The notes: generated from the sequence alone by a model not told the origin. DNA of 64,000 bases from Sipunculus nudus (GCA_026874595.1 CM049313.1:14071508-14135507), one strand, 5' to 3'; counted from the stretch's first letter, positions 35,335 to 48,287 are shown. Made by a program: numbers and translations.

Positions 35335-38264
35335 TTCCGCAGCCGGGAGGTATAGGTGGCTATCTCTTGCACTTAGGGTTCATAGAAGATCGGCATTTAT
35401 CACAAATATGACCCTGAATCGTTCTTAGTTCCGAAGATCAAATATATCAGATACATCTGATAAATGCTTCGCATTTTATGCTTTGAAGCCTCCGGAAGTG
35501 TTCTTACATCAGATCGACTGTAAATTCTTAATCAGCCCTATTGGACCTATTTAATTATATGTTTGGTTCCATTCAAACGATCACTTTTGCACTCTGGTAG
35601 ACAGTTGTGAAGCTTTAGTTCAGGGACAACCATGGTTAAGCAATCTGCTTAAAATACGATTAGGTTTATGATGGATATGGAAGTATATTGTAGCCCTTAA
35701 CAATATAAGAGGAATTGCTCAATTCTAATTTCCTAATCGTTTTCCTACTTGTAAATTGAGCGAGTAATTGATATTCGAATTTCTCTTCCTTCCTTCGACC
35801 TTTACAGACCTTAGAAAGATGACATTATGCTTTAAGGTTCATAGTGGAGAGATGGATATATATTCTACATTGCGAACTGGCGAAAATATCTTTATTGTAA
35901 CCATTAACCTCTTTTGATTCTAGCTTTCGACACACCAAAGGGCCATTTCTCGAAAAGTCAGCCTTGTTTTAACAATGATCATTCATTTTCATAACTGAAA
36001 ACCCGGGGGGGGGGGGGGGGGGGCTTAGCCCATCCTGGCACATGGACTAATGGACTATAAGTATACTGCTACCAGGTACACGTAAGCATATCAAGGTATA
36101 TCCTTATCCTTTCAGTAACATGATCTTATCAGAACAAATTTTCTGAATCTTATATTTTTATATAACAAAGAGAGAACCACTTACCATAACTGTTATCTCT
36201 TTTTAATGAAAATTAACAAATTTCTCTATATAAATCTTATATGGCTAACGTTAATAACCAATGGAATGACGGTTTTTAGTCATAGCTGCGCAAAAGAAGG
36301 TTTGCACACGCAACATATTTTTTATTCTTATTAGTGTTGCACATCTTAGGGTAATATTGTAACTAATTTTACATAAATTTTGTATGTGTGATGATGTTGC
36401 ACCAAAGTGCTCTATTAAACACATCGTAGGTAAAGATCTTCAGCTACGTAAATACCGGAGGTGTATATCGTTGCCATAAATCCCTGACCGGTTAAACTGG
36501 ATTTAGTCATCTTTAACCAAATCGCTTGCGGATGTCACAGCCGGTCACTTCTTTTTTGCGAAACCTTACTGGGTATTGCTATCTCAGAGCCAAATATATG
36601 ACACGGACAACTCAACATGATGAACCCTATCGAAAGTTGAGGGAGTTTTTCCAAGGGGAAGCATAAAGAAGCAACCATTGAAAGATCAATACAACCGGAG
36701 AGTATGACGTCGATACCCTTCCAGATAATCGGATAAATATGCACCTTAATGACTGAGCGACCATAGCCTTAAGTAACCTTCAGTATTAAGTAGATGCGCT
36801 AACCGGGCTATATGTTATTCTTCACGTGCGAGTTACAGCCCCTGTGGGCAGTTAAAGTAAGCAATCCAGATTCACCAATGGCAATGTCATTTGACCTTCC
36901 CCTCAGGTGAATTTAATGAAAAAAAAGTCACGCACTTCCTAAAACAGGTAAGACTAATGTATACTAATCAGGCTCTGCAATAAATCCAATATATTTATAT
37001 ATATAGATATATTATGTAGGTCGAAAAGAAACACGGTGTTCCCTCAGTAAAATGGCCTTCAGAAAAATTCGGAAATATCGGCGCTCTACTATATATTTTT
37101 TATACACGTCTACAATGTATCATCCTGAGATATTTATTTAAAGAATTTACTATACAGTCATGAACAGAATAACCGAGTTAGAAACAAATTCAACGATGAA
37201 CTAAAACTCGTCTTAAAGAAACAGGGATATAGAACTTCAACCAGTAGCACAAATTATGTCTTTTTCCTCAAAGAAGTTCTGACAGGAAATGGATAGCATA
37301 GACTAAAGATGAGGCCAATACGTCGTGCTCGATGTGTATTTATTTCATTAATTTACTCCTACGTATATCATTCCAGAATATGATTCCTTACGTAAATTAT
37401 GCTCTGTTTGTATTTGTTTTTGTTTGTTTTTTTTACACCATAATGTATTCCAAAGAATGATTTTTTATGACTTTATCGCTAAAAAAGATATTCAAATATT
37501 AAGTTAAAAGGATCGTTTAGTCGCAACATCTCTTTCCGAGAGGATGCACAACTTACCTTTCGAAAGCCTGGTTGTGAACACAGGAAAGTAATGCCCTTCA
37601 TCTGCTCAATCGTATATTATTATTTTTAATTCCAGCCGTGCAGAAATAAAGCTTTTAGGTGACTGATTCCCGGTTCAAGCACAGAGAAATGTATTTTTTT
37701 TAATCTGCAGGTAGATGGCAACACCGTTATACAAGTGGCGTTAAATATTACGTGTTTCTTACATCCTATTTTATTTTAGTGCGTTTTTATTATACGTTAT
37801 GATTTTATGTGTATTAACGCACAATGATGGAAACGTTCAAAAGTAAAACCAGCAAAAATAAGTAAATTTGGAAATAAAACGTGTACGTTATGTTGAGTCA
37901 GATCTGAGTTTATAATGATGAGAGGAACATGTGCCTATGTATTTATACATAAATTTGAATTTCAGTATTTCTACAAACAATTTCTTTTAACTTTATTTGT
38001 TTTAAATCAACAAACTAAGAAATACCGTGTGCCCCTTTGTCTGTGCCTTTCCTTTTCCTGGTTCTTCTTTGTGATCACCTATAGAGCTGTTATCGCACTT
38101 TTTAACCTCCTGTTAATCTTTCTTTATGTTAAAAAAGCATTCAATTTTAAGCCATCAATACAAATTAACAAAAACTTCTCAGTAAAACACCAAAAAAAAT
38201 ATAAAAATAAAAATATATTCTGACTGATGAGGAGTAACGTTAAGACAATGCTGTTCATTATACT

Positions 38265-38270
38265 TTTATT
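38265..38270 (-). terminator. Polyadenylation signal of the intact C1q exon
   Basis: AATAAA on the minus strand, about 70 bases beyond the TAA stop. The same signal is kept in copies A1 (27793-27798) and A2 (29051-29056). It is lost in copy C, where the site has become a T run near 54155. Confidence 0.65.
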
Positions 38271-38338
38271 TAAATTGATCATCAAGAGGAAAACAAGTTA
38301 AAATATTTGACAACAAAGTACAAGTCACAACCTATACT

Positions 38339-38724
38339 TTATCGAACAAGGTGACCCGTGAATGTGTTGTATGAGCCCTTATGAAGGCTAAATTCTTTTT
38401 CTTGTTTTTTTCGACATAAAACAACTTCGACCACATCTCCCTTCTTGAGTCTGAGCATTGCAGCCTGGGCAATTGTGGCATTGAAACCTTGACCCCATCC
38501 TCGCGCTTCCTTTTGCGAGTTTTTCAGTACTTTCAGGCATCCATACTTTCCTTTACTCAAGCCATAAACATGGAATATGTAGAGTCCAGGTACAGGTGCG
38601 GTGAAAGTGTGTTCCTTGGCGTTGTATCCATTCCCCTCGTTCAGGCGCACGTCGTTGTAGGGAATCCTGATATCCTTGTCGGTTGAATGCAGGGTAGGTC
38701 CCTTGTATACGGCAAGAAACGCCA
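38339..38724 (-). CDS. C1q-domain protein, 3'-terminal exon (intact copy B)
   Basis: An open minus-strand exon of about 128 codons encoding one complete C1q domain and ending at TAA (38339-38341). Family features visible in order are AVAFLAVYKG at the start (first beta strand), VRLNEGNGYN, then FTAPVPGLYIFHVYG, which fits the C1q signature of aromatic, Gly and Phe/Tyr positions, then VVEVVLC and finally SYNTFTGHLV, the usual closing strand. The length matches a C1q domain (about 125-135 residues). There is no ATG at the front. A CTGCAG acceptor at 38725-38730 suggests this is a downstream exon whose first exon (signal peptide) I could not locate. AATAAA lies about 70 bases after the stop. Likely product: a secreted C1q-domain-containing protein, possibly in innate recognition; the exact role is unknown. 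It is the only unbroken copy of four in the window. Confidence 0.85.
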
Positions 38725-38753
38725 CTGCAGAATAGATATCATCAAGACACGAG

Positions 38754-38762
38754 TTATTTATA
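38754..38762 (-). promoter_or_regulatory. TATA-like motif upstream of the C1q exon
   Basis: TATAAATAACTCGTG on the minus strand, about 30 bp before the exon boundary. The same string is kept at 28298-28306 (A1) and 54628-54636 (C) while surrounding CA-rich sequence varies. It could be a promoter element or part of the conserved intron 3' end; the strong acceptor right after it favours intron. Confidence 0.3.
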
Positions 38763-41700
38763 CACGTGTGTGTCCATATGTGTCATGTATGTGTGTGTGG
38801 GTGTGTAGCCATATCCTTGTATATGGTATATTTTAAAATATATTTTTATGGTATATCTTTTTTTTTTTATTTATGAATCTGAATAATAGTAGTTTCTAGG
38901 GTTTTTTTCTTCATTCAAATGGATGTATATGTTTGTTCTCATCGACAAGTGTGAGTTATTTGGATTACCATACTAACAAGAGAAAATATGAACAATATGC
39001 TATTCTTTCGCATATTATGTTTTTGTAATGCCCATAGACCGAGTAAATGGTAGAATAGCAATTAAACTGACTTATCTAAACTTTGTAGAATTCATGCTCC
39101 TACCTGTTGATTGGTGAGGGGATCGCTTTATGGACTGGTGTTACAAAACGAATACATGATATTAGCATTTACACGTACATATTAAAGGTATGGAGGTTAT
39201 ATAAAGATGAAAACAGACCAAATAGACATGAAGGCATAGACTTGAATTGAGATGCACTTTACTTTTTTTTAATTTGTTGTATAATGCTTTAATAGGGATT
39301 GCCAAAAACGGAAGGAATCAGGGAAATTGTAAGTTCTATATGAAATAAGACAAGTAGTCACATATCTTGTTAACAACTGTGCGGTATAAGACACACAAAG
39401 CATTGCTGCTGTAACGCGTAGCTTGAATTTCAATACACCGTCATAATGCCTATATGCCCGACTAGTGACAGGGAAGCATGACGATGCATTGTGTATATCT
39501 AAAGGTGAACTTGAAAACCAGGCAGTGGTGACAGGATAATGATCTGCAGGTAACTTATCTAAAATTAGTTGAACAGTCAGTTGGGGTAAGGGCGGGCTAG
39601 GCAGCCGAGAAACTTTTTAAAGTCAGGCCTTTTTAAAATGAACTCGTCTTCTGTTTGACAATTGTGTTGGGTGACAGGCTGCCGCTAGGGTTCGGGAGGG
39701 TGAGGTTGATAAGCATACAAACTCATGGAAACTAATTCTCCAGCGAAAGTGGAGGTGGTATGAGGTTGATCTACAGGTAACGCCACTTTAACAAGTGTCG
39801 AGCTAGTAGTGAGTGAGGTATGACAGTCATCTTCATTTAACTTCAAGGAACGTAGTTAATAGCCAGTCGGATGGAGGTATGATTTTTTTCAATATTTATC
39901 CCTACGGAACCAGGTGTCCTAACAGCTGGCCGGGAGGAATGACGTTGAACAACCTACAACCTCATGAAAACTAAGAATACCGAAATGCATATAATATTGC
40001 GTGTTTTGGAAACCAGATCTATTCGAAGAATCGAAACTTATTTCATGAAAGTGTTCAATTAACTAGAAAATATTTAATTCGATGTCCTTACATGAAGAAG
40101 AATTTATAAAGATTTATGGTATAGCGTTCGTAGTATATTATATAGAATTTTACACCTACAAAATTTTAGTCAAGCATATTCCTTGGTCAAATAATTTACA
40201 TACCTGCTCAGCACCTTTCCCATATCCTAAGCAAACCATAGCGAATAACATAAATACAAACATCATCTTTTTGTGGATTACTGAAATAAAAATTAGATTT
40301 CTCGGTAAAGATATCATTCAGATTAATGTTTAATATATTTAGATATGGTATTAACATGTTTGTTATAAAATACAAATCAGACTAAAAGAAGACTGACACA
40401 GTAACAAAGTGCTCGTTAACAAATTAACAGTTATCGTTCCTTTTTTTTTATTAACAAAGGTTTGTCCATTATTCATGGTTTCCAAAATTTATATAGAACG
40501 CACATTTTTCCCATCTCTCTCTGGATATTAGGATTCTGCAATGTAATTATGAACGTACGTCAGTTGGAAATAATGTTACTGTTAAAAACGTTGATATCTA
40601 AATGGGCTTGGATTCATGACAGGCTTAATATAGATCACTTCTTTCCTAAATATTTGTTACAATGAAAATATCACAATTCATACCGCAATACGCTACCACA
40701 TATTCTAAAATGTACTGCAATATGATATTTGTAACCGGTGCCGCATCCCAATATTTAAGACAGGTTATTAATTTCTTAAGTTTTTCATAGACTTTTTGGA
40801 TTTTTATTTTATGCAAGTGTCCTAATATGTATTTCAGATTTAAGACTTAAGGAGTAACACATCCTATTTGATCAGGATTTATAATATGCCTAAGGTTAAA
40901 CCACATTATTGAAAATATCTGTTCTAATCAACCATTCTAACATTTTTTTTCGTATTATGTTTTTATGCGTATGGGTAAGTAAGAGATTAAATCCAGATAT
41001 TATTAAGAGACTAAACAGACATACACATATTCCTCTGGGTTACTGAGCCTTTAGCATTTGCAATGTTAATATTACAAATCTATTTCAACAAATATAACAA
41101 ATTTCTTTAAAATAAAACTTCACGAACTTTATATGTTTAACTACAAGACCTGTTTGTACATGGATCCAGTGCTTTATTAGACATTGACATTTTTTTATCT
41201 ATGTGTTACCTGTAAACAGGAAAAATTTCAAAGCGTAACACGTGTAGAAAATGGTTAAATCCTAAACTTTCCCGGCGCCGAATGATGGATAAGAGAACTT
41301 TGAAAATCTTAGTTTGGCCTAGCGACCAAATTAAAACTCAGTGCAGTTGACATATTGACATATCAGGTTAATCTATCAACAGATCCATGTTATTCGATTC
41401 GGAAATAACGAACGCTGCCATCAGAAACCTCGTCAAAAGCAAAACCTCGTCGAAACACGTGTTTATAGCTGTGGAAAGCACGGTAACAGCGATAAATTCT
41501 ATCCTATCGACACTGTTATAAGTAGCCGCAATTGATTATTCATATTAGTAATGTAATAAATCACAATAAACGTGATCTAATACGCCAAAGTTTTGACCCT
41601 ATGTTTTCGTAAAATTTTCATTTCCTGTGTCGTGTATAAATGAACATACATCTTGTGACTGGTACGAGAAATGCTTGTATTCATGTTGTCAAACATGTAG

Positions 41701-42666
41701 GAAACATGCATGGATATTTTGCATGTACAACGGAACATTCGTTGCCCCTGAAGAATCTTGTTAAAAAAGTATACTAAGGTTGGGTTTATTTTAAGATATA
41801 GCGTTCTGTAACCCATGAGGCCTTGTCAAAACATGCACAAATTAATCTAAAATTACAGTGGGGTCCTCGTTATTACTAAACTTTTCCTCGACATCTTGAT
41901 AGACTACAATATCAGAGAAGCAAAATGATTCCGGTGTGCATAGCACGCTTTTCATTAAGCAATTTTATGCACAGAATTCAGGTATTTCCGACATAAACTG
42001 CCTCTTGAATCTGCCTCTCTGTTACTTTTGACGTTTCCCGAGCATGTCTTCCCATTTCCATTTCCAAACGTGCATGTCCATTGACAGGATATAAATAGAA
42101 AGTTCCCAGAAGCACAAAATGAGAGAGTATGCACGTTTGACTTTTCAGTGTCTTTTACATCATAAATGAAGGTAACAAACGAGAGGTGAAGCTCAAATGA
42201 TAACCAAAGCTATACCTAGTTCATATAAGCATGAGTTATGGAGCAGTGCAGGATATATTCAATTTAATGAAAACCCAATGGAGGATTTCTCTTTATAGCT
42301 AAGATTAAGAATTAAGAACAGTCATCGATACACATTACCTGTGGTTTATCGGGAAACTTATTCTGGATAAAAAAATTATATATGTGTTCCACATACATAT
42401 TCGAAATTGTTGTTACGTGTATAGTCGTTCCTTCGATGGCTAGGGTATTGAATCTCTGAACCTCTGTGGTAACCAGTTGCTTGATCACCTAGCAATATTC
42501 AGCAAAAATTGTGAAGGCCCTCCAGTGTACATCCGGTATATAAGAGGTTTATCCAGACGAAGTAAGCTGGCACCTACGCTTTGCCTGTCAAGTGTATTGT
42601 ATTGTTAAGGTGAAAGGAGGCGGAGTATGCATAATTGTCTAGGTATATCCTTTATACATAAATATT

Positions 42667-42970
42667 GTTTGCAACATCTGTGATTACCCTGTGAACATAT
42701 AACTCCTACATGTAGTCATTGCAATTATCCCTTGACTCATCTACTGGCTTTGTCACAACTGGTGTTATTGTGAGCTTTAAAACGCCTACTACTCCTTTAT
42801 ACAATGAATTTCTAAATTGTTTGCAACATCTGTGATTCCCCAGGGATGTATAACTCCTACACGAGTCATTGAAAATATATCCCTTGACTCTCCTACTGGC
42901 TTTGTCACAGCTGGTGTTATTGTGAGCCCTAAACGGCTACTACGCCTATATACAATGGAATATTTCTATA
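42667..42970 (+). repeat. Local 152-bp tandem duplication
   Basis: The stretch starting GTTTGCAACATCTGTGATT at 42667 recurs at 42819, and CCCTTGACTC at 42729 recurs at 42881, both at an offset of 152 bp. The other units have this stretch only once. Confidence 0.85.
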
Positions 42971-43281
42971 TTTTGATGTTGCAGACGTTCACAACATTAT
43001 ATATAATAAATAAATACCACCATTATATCCATCTGTTCTGTTTTTTTGTTTAGAATGTTAAGTCGTTTGTCCGTATGTCCGTGCATATAACAGTATACAA
43101 AATTTCTGAACGTGGATAGATTTCTACGAAACTGTCATCCTTGAGGCAATTTTATGCATTCAGAAGTTATATATGACTGTTTGTGCATACATGCACATAT
43201 AAAAAAGAGATTTTTGCGTTTTTCAATCAGCCGTATTGGACTAATTTAATTAAATGAGAACTGTGTTTAATTGGGGAAATA

Positions 43282-43849
43282 CAAGAGATAGAAGATAAAG
43301 AGGAGGAAACAAAAAGATACAAACAACTCAATAATGAATTACAGGATTTATATGATGCAAAAACTGAAGGAATATATAACCAGGGCAAAAATAAGATGGA
43401 TTGAACAAGGAGAAAAAAGTACAGAGTATTTTTATAATCTAGAAAAAAGAAATGGAAATAGGAAACAAATTAAGAAATTAATAGATGAGGATGGACACAT
43501 TATAATAGGAACTAAGAATATTTTAGAGGAAGAAAAAAGATTCTTTGAAAATCTGTATGCCTCAAAACAGTGTTCAAATGAAAATTTGGTCTTTAATGAT
43601 TTTTTTAGGAATAAATACATTCCAAACCTTTCACCTGAAGAACAGGAAATGTGTGAGGGATATTTGTCTTTGGAGGAATGTTTTAAAGCATTAAAAACCT
43701 TTAAAAAGAATAAATCTCCAGGTAATGATGGTTTGTCAGCAGAATTTATTATACATTTTTGGGAAAAACTAGGATGGGTGATGGTTAATAGCTTTAATTA
43801 TTCTTTGGATACTGTTAGTTTCACAGCAAGGAGTTATCACTCTGGTTGA
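43282..43849 (+). pseudogene. LINE ORF2 fragment: linker and RT fingers
   Basis: The first ~90 bases read QEIEDKEEETKRYKQL in one frame. After a frame change near 43370 the ORF continues with IRWIEQGEKSTEYFYNLEKR and LKTFKKNKSPGNDGL, both typical of the region before and at the first RT motif of L1/Tx1 elements. The frame then ends in a stop at 43847-43849, while the homologous frame continues from about 43820. Confidence 0.85.
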
Positions 43850-44900
43850 AAAGAAGGACAAAGATAGGACTAAAATTAAAAACTGGCGTCCTATTTCTTT
43901 GTTAAATATTGATTATAAGATTATGACAAAAGCTTTATCATTTAGATTAAAAACAGTTCTATCAAAACTAATTCATGAAAATCAACATGGCTTTATGAAA
44001 AATACATCCATAACAGAGGCAGTTAGAACTATTTTGGATGCTGTTTATTATACAAATCAAAGAAATTTGGATGGTATACTTCTCACAATAGACCTAGAAA
44101 AGGCTTTTGACACATTAGATTGGAAATATATTTTTGCAACACTTAAACAATTTAATTTTGGTGTCAGCTTTATTAAATAGGTGAAAGTTTTGTACAGTAA
44201 TGTTGAGGCATGTATAATAAATAATGGTTTTTCATCAGGTTATTTAAGATTGAAAGAGGAGTCAGACAGGGAGATCCCCTTTCACCATACCTTTTTATTG
44301 TGCTTGGAGATATTGGCTGTATCAATTCGAAGTAATTCAGATATAAGTGGTATACAGATTAAAAACAATGAATTAAAATTAGTGCTTTATGCAGATGATA
44401 CTACTGTTATAGTTAAAGATACAGATTCAGCTAAAAATGTATTAGACTTATTTAAAAAATTTGCAAAATACTCGGGTTTAAATATAAATAGAGAAAAAAC
44501 AGAAGCTATGTGGTTGGGGAAATTTAAGGACAGAACAAATAAACCATTGGGGCTTAGATGGCAAAACCATGTAAAAGTGTTAGGTACCTATGTGACAAAT
44601 AACCTTGCCCAAATGGACAAATATAATTTTGAACAAAAAATTCAAAATATATATGAAATAACAAATTTATGGAGACAGAGGAATTTAAGTTTATATGGTA
44701 GGATACTAATCGTAAAAACTCTGTGTTTCTCCAAACTTGCAAATTTAACTGCAAACATTCCATTAACAAAAGAGTATAAGGATAGACTTAATAAAATAAT
44801 ATGGGCTTTTATATGGAAAGGGAAGAAAAGGGGTAAAGTGAGAAGAGAAATATTGATAAAGCCAATATCAGAAGGTGGTATGAATATGTTAGTTATATAG
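43827..44900 (+). pseudogene. LINE ORF2 fragment: RT palm
   Basis: It starts with the VITLVEKKDKD and NWRPISLLN motifs and passes LLTIDLEKAFDTLDW (catalytic aspartate region). It is stopped by TAG at 44178-44180 and resumes in the same frame. The RQGDPLSPYLF motif is readable only in another frame around 44255-44320, implying two compensating indels. The catalytic YADD is at 44388-44399 (LYADDTTVIV). A thumb-like segment with RILIVKTLCFSKL follows. Confidence 0.85.
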
Positions 44901-44902
44901 AG

Positions 44903-45991
44903 AGTTTCATTGAGACTCAACATGTTATGTGGCTGAAGAAATATTTAGATAAATCTAAGAGAGACTGGAAGATGTTCTTTGAACTTTTCTGTCAATCTTT
45001 TGGAACAATAGAGTTATTAATGGAATGTGAGTATGATGCTAAATTATTAAAAAATAAATTACCAGAAATATACATCAGTGCTCCGATAGCATGGAAAAAA
45101 ATCCGTTATCAAACCTTTTATAGCCCCATTATCTGGAATAATATAAATATATTATCAGCGGGTAAATCTTTGTTTTGTAAATCATTGTATGAAGCAGGGC
45201 TTTTGTATACAAACCAGATGTACAGAGAAAATGGAGATATTGTAAGTTTTTGTCATTGGGCTAACCAAGGGGCCAAAAAAAATGATTACCTTGTGTATAG
45301 AACAATAATATGTCAAATAAAGAGAGCAAAGTCTGAGAGACAAACATGTATTGCGGGAGACTATCTTCACCACAACTGTAACACTAAACAAGGAAATATA
45401 ACGATTAGTAATATTAAATCCAAGCAAACTTATGATTATTTTGTGAGTCTAAAAAAAATTGATAAACACAATAGTAAAGAAAAATACAGTCTAAAGTATG
45501 ATATTGTAGAAAATGATTGGAATGTTATGTACAGCATTGGGTTTGTAATATGTGGAGATAAAAAGATAATTGAATTCCAATACAAAACATTACAAGGATA
45601 TTTATTTTTAGATGAAAAACTGTATAAATGTGGTATTGTTGGAGATCCACACTGTAGATATTGCCAATTAGACATGGAAAATATTGCACATTTGTTCTTC
45701 AAGTGTCCAATAGTTCAGCAATTTTGGACAGCCATCAGTAATTCATTTTCTATACCAATAGATTAAGTTACAGAAAGAAATATTATTCTTGGAATATCAG
45801 ACAATTTGAAGAAAAGAGAAAATAAGATTATTTCACATGCAAAATATTATATTCATACTATGAATGAATCGCATACATTGAACACTGATAAATTTAAAGA
45901 ATATTTGAGGTACCAGAAAAGAATTGAATGTGGAGGTAAAGAAGAAAATTTGTTTAAATGGATATCACTTTGGGGATGTATTTTAGATTAA
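44903..45991 (+). pseudogene. LINE ORF2 fragment: C-terminal domain with zinc knuckle
   Basis: The frame runs from SFIETQHVMWLKKYL through a long basic region to CGIVGDPHCRYCQ...HLFFKCP, the Cys/His pattern seen at the C terminus of L1/Tx1 ORF2. A TAA at 45764-45766 interrupts it, after which ILGISDNLKKRENK...AKYYIHT continues in the same frame to the true end at about 45991. Confidence 0.85.
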
Positions 45992-46249
45992 AAACATAGG
46001 ACAAGTAAATCATCGATAATCTGGATCCAAAAGTTAAAGAAAATGAAATACATTAGTAGTAAATTACAGCATAAAGGAACTTTGTTATTCCAACTGATAA
46101 ATATAGTATATGGATCTGTTTTCTTTACATTTCTATGTATATGTGCAGTGTTTTGACTGCGGTGTTAAATTTTGAATTTCATGTACTGTCTTTTCTTGTA
46201 ATGTCTTATTGTATACGTACTGTATTGTTTTGGTAGTGTTAATAAAAAA

Positions 46250-46960
46250 AAGTTACTACAGTATGACTGAAAGAAAAGGTTAAAAAAAAACTAATTTTGA
46301 CTTTGAAGATTATGCTTTAAAAAAGCCAAACTGCAACATTAGTTACATACAATTTCATTAAATCACCCAAAAATATATATGTAAGATAAACGGATTAGGT
46401 ATATTACAAATTACACATACAAAAATCAGTTCATGTCAAATACAAATATGTGTAGACCTGAAACCGAGTTGTTTTTGGAAAATCGATTTAACATAACCTT
46501 TGATTGGCAAAGTATATGGAAATAAATGTAAAGTTCATCACGTGAGGTTAACCTGAGAAGTGAACAATTTACAAGCACAAATATTTACCTAATGCAATAT
46601 AAATGCAAAAAAAATGGTGAACGTGTGTTTTTTTTGAAAATTTAAATAAAAGGACACAATTGAGCACTTCTTCGTTGAACGTATGTTATGGATTCAGGTG
46701 GAATCACAGTGTTATAAATTTTAAGGCAAACAGTGTAAATTTTAGGTTGCAGATATGGATGTGAGTCAGAATATAGTAATGGTAATGTTAAAAAGCCTTT
46801 ATTGGTAGCGAAACTATGTTTTTGCGAATACAAATATGCCAACTATCCCGTTTTCTAAATATTATTTGAAAATGATGTGGTGTCAAACATATATTATGGT
46901 AAAGCTGATACGCCGTTTCTAACAACCGGGAAGGGAAATGCAATGTAAAGTTTGGAAGCA
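46250..46960. other. Unassigned interval right of the LINE
   Basis: AT-rich DNA that I cannot match by eye to the other units. No gene is recognised. The minus frame at 46642-46842 has no domain. Confidence 0.4.
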
Positions 46961-48131
46961 CTGGTGAATTATTTTTTAGTTTGGCCTGGCGACCGCCCGT
47001 GTCTCATATACGATTCATGGAGTTTGGGTGAAGATAAGTATAAATAATGAATCTCTATGAGACAGAACATTGATAACCGACTGACCATTGGCATCAAAAT
47101 GAAAAGATCTGAGCCACTGACATATTAACATATCCGGGATATCTATCGTCAGATATATTAAATACCGAACGTTACACCAGACATTTACAGCCTGTCTAAA
47201 TTTACAGTGGGGTTCTCGCTATTACTAAGCATTCACTCTTGAACTCCAAACACTTGCAATATTAACTGGCATAATGGTGCTGATGTCCGTTTCTAGATGC
47301 CATCCCATGTTAAGTAAACACGTACTTCCTACATAAACTGCCTCAAGAACCTTCCTCTTTGCTGCCTTAGACATTTCCCGAACATATCCTTCCATTTCTA
47401 AAAGCACATGTTTGTTTACGAGACAAGACCACAGGAGCTCAGAAGCACAAAGTTATTTTACACATTTGACTGGCCAGTGTCTTTTGTTCCATGACAGAAA
47501 GGGACGTAAAGCTCAAATGATGACCTTTGACATACTTAATCCAAACAGGCATGTGTTTAGTAAAGTTATAGGATTTTTTTTAACTCAACGAATAAAAATG
47601 AATAATTTCTCTTTAAACGTAAGATAATCATAAAAATATTTTAAAGGAATTAAGATCAGTGTTTATTTGAGATTTGGTTCCACACATAACCTGCGGTCTG
47701 TCAGGATAACTGAGGTACATGTATTGTCATGGTCACATTCCAGTCAAATACTGAAACAGGATCGGACTTCAGGTCCTCTTATAGTATTTCAAGTTTTTGA
47801 GGAATTTCTAATGATTGACTTTCCTACCAGTATGGTTTTAACAAAGAAAAGAGTCAAAGAGTTTAATAATACGTTTATTTACACTAAATACAAGAAAGAA
47901 AAAGAAAGAAAAAAAAACCAGATGAAATTTGAGTGGCATCAGTCTCCTGTAGACAGTTTCCGGATAACATATTAGTATACAGGAGAACTTTAGGAATATA
48001 GTCGGAACTTTAGAAATGCTGATAATCGAAATACCAATTACACTACAGAGTCTTATCATGCAAACTTCCAGTATTATCATATTATCATATACTAAGCTGC
48101 ATTAATTTAGGATTTGTAGGGTTTTAAAGTA

Positions 48132-48287
48132 TTACATACATGGGGGCTTACTACGGATATAGACTAAATGGCCCTCCACTGGTTGGTCATACCACTCCAC
48201 CACCAAAAGTCTGCCTTGGCCAGGACAATATCCCCTCTCGCAGTTAAAGAGTTCGCCACCAGGTGTATCAGGAGTAAGCCAGTTCAT
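48132..48287 (-). CDS. Possible short coding fragment, unrecognised
   Basis: A minus-strand open stretch of about 52 codons from ATG at 48285-48287 to TAA at 48132-48134. It has an unusually protein-like composition for this window: MNWLTPDTPGGELFNCERG, then LLVVEWYDQPVEGHLVYI. A TTTTACTAG acceptor-like string lies just upstream at 48295. I do not recognise the family. It lies within the extra ~1-kb segment, so it may be a captured exon or a transposon remnant, or chance. Confidence 0.2.
   Translation of the reverse strand: MNWLTPDTPGGELFNCERGYCPGQGRLLVVEWYDQPVEGHLVYIRSKPPCM

Larger units (their letters stand above)
29636..37707 (+). repeat. C1q-linked segmental unit A, non-coding body
   Basis: Landmarks recur in order in the other units: GATGCACTTTACTTTTTTTA (29879; 39251; 55062), the ACCAGATCTATTC motif, GGATAAGAGAACTTTG (31835; 41287), GGTAACAAACGAGAGG-type (32848; 42171; 56964), CTGGCTTTGTCACAA (33418; 42744; 57521), TTAGGGTTCATAGAAGAT (35367; 49560; 57970), GGTACACGTGAGCATATCAAGG-type (36075; 50691; 58921) and the CCATAGCCTTAAGTAACCTT motif (36760; 51408). 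It holds a solo LTR at 33773-35303 and a 19-G tract at 36005-36023. Short frames such as 31877-32137 and 32645-32854 are not conserved in frame between units. Confidence 0.85.
37708..43255 (+). repeat. C1q-linked segmental unit B, non-coding body
   Basis: It begins at the landmark GTAGATGGCAACACCGTTAT, shared with 52500, runs through the intact C1q exon and repeats the unit A landmarks up to TGGACTAATTTAATTA at about 43229. There it is cut by the Tx1/L1-type LINE. Apart from the C1q exon I find no gene. A 152-bp tandem repeat lies at 42667-42970. Confidence 0.85.
43273..46249 (+). mobile_element. 5'-truncated Tx1/L1-type LINE
   Basis: A plus-strand non-LTR retrotransposon starting inside the ORF2 linker just before reverse transcriptase and ending at a 3' untranslated region with AATAAA (46241) and an A run. 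The apurinic endonuclease and ORF1 are absent, as expected from 5' truncation. The ORF2 part is broken at about seven places: frame changes near 43370, 43820, 44250/44320 and 44895, and stops at 44178-44180 and 45764-45766. The motif set (LYADDTTV, zinc-knuckle tail) points to the Tx1 branch of L1. It lies exactly where the flanking segmental units stop being collinear. Confidence 0.9.
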
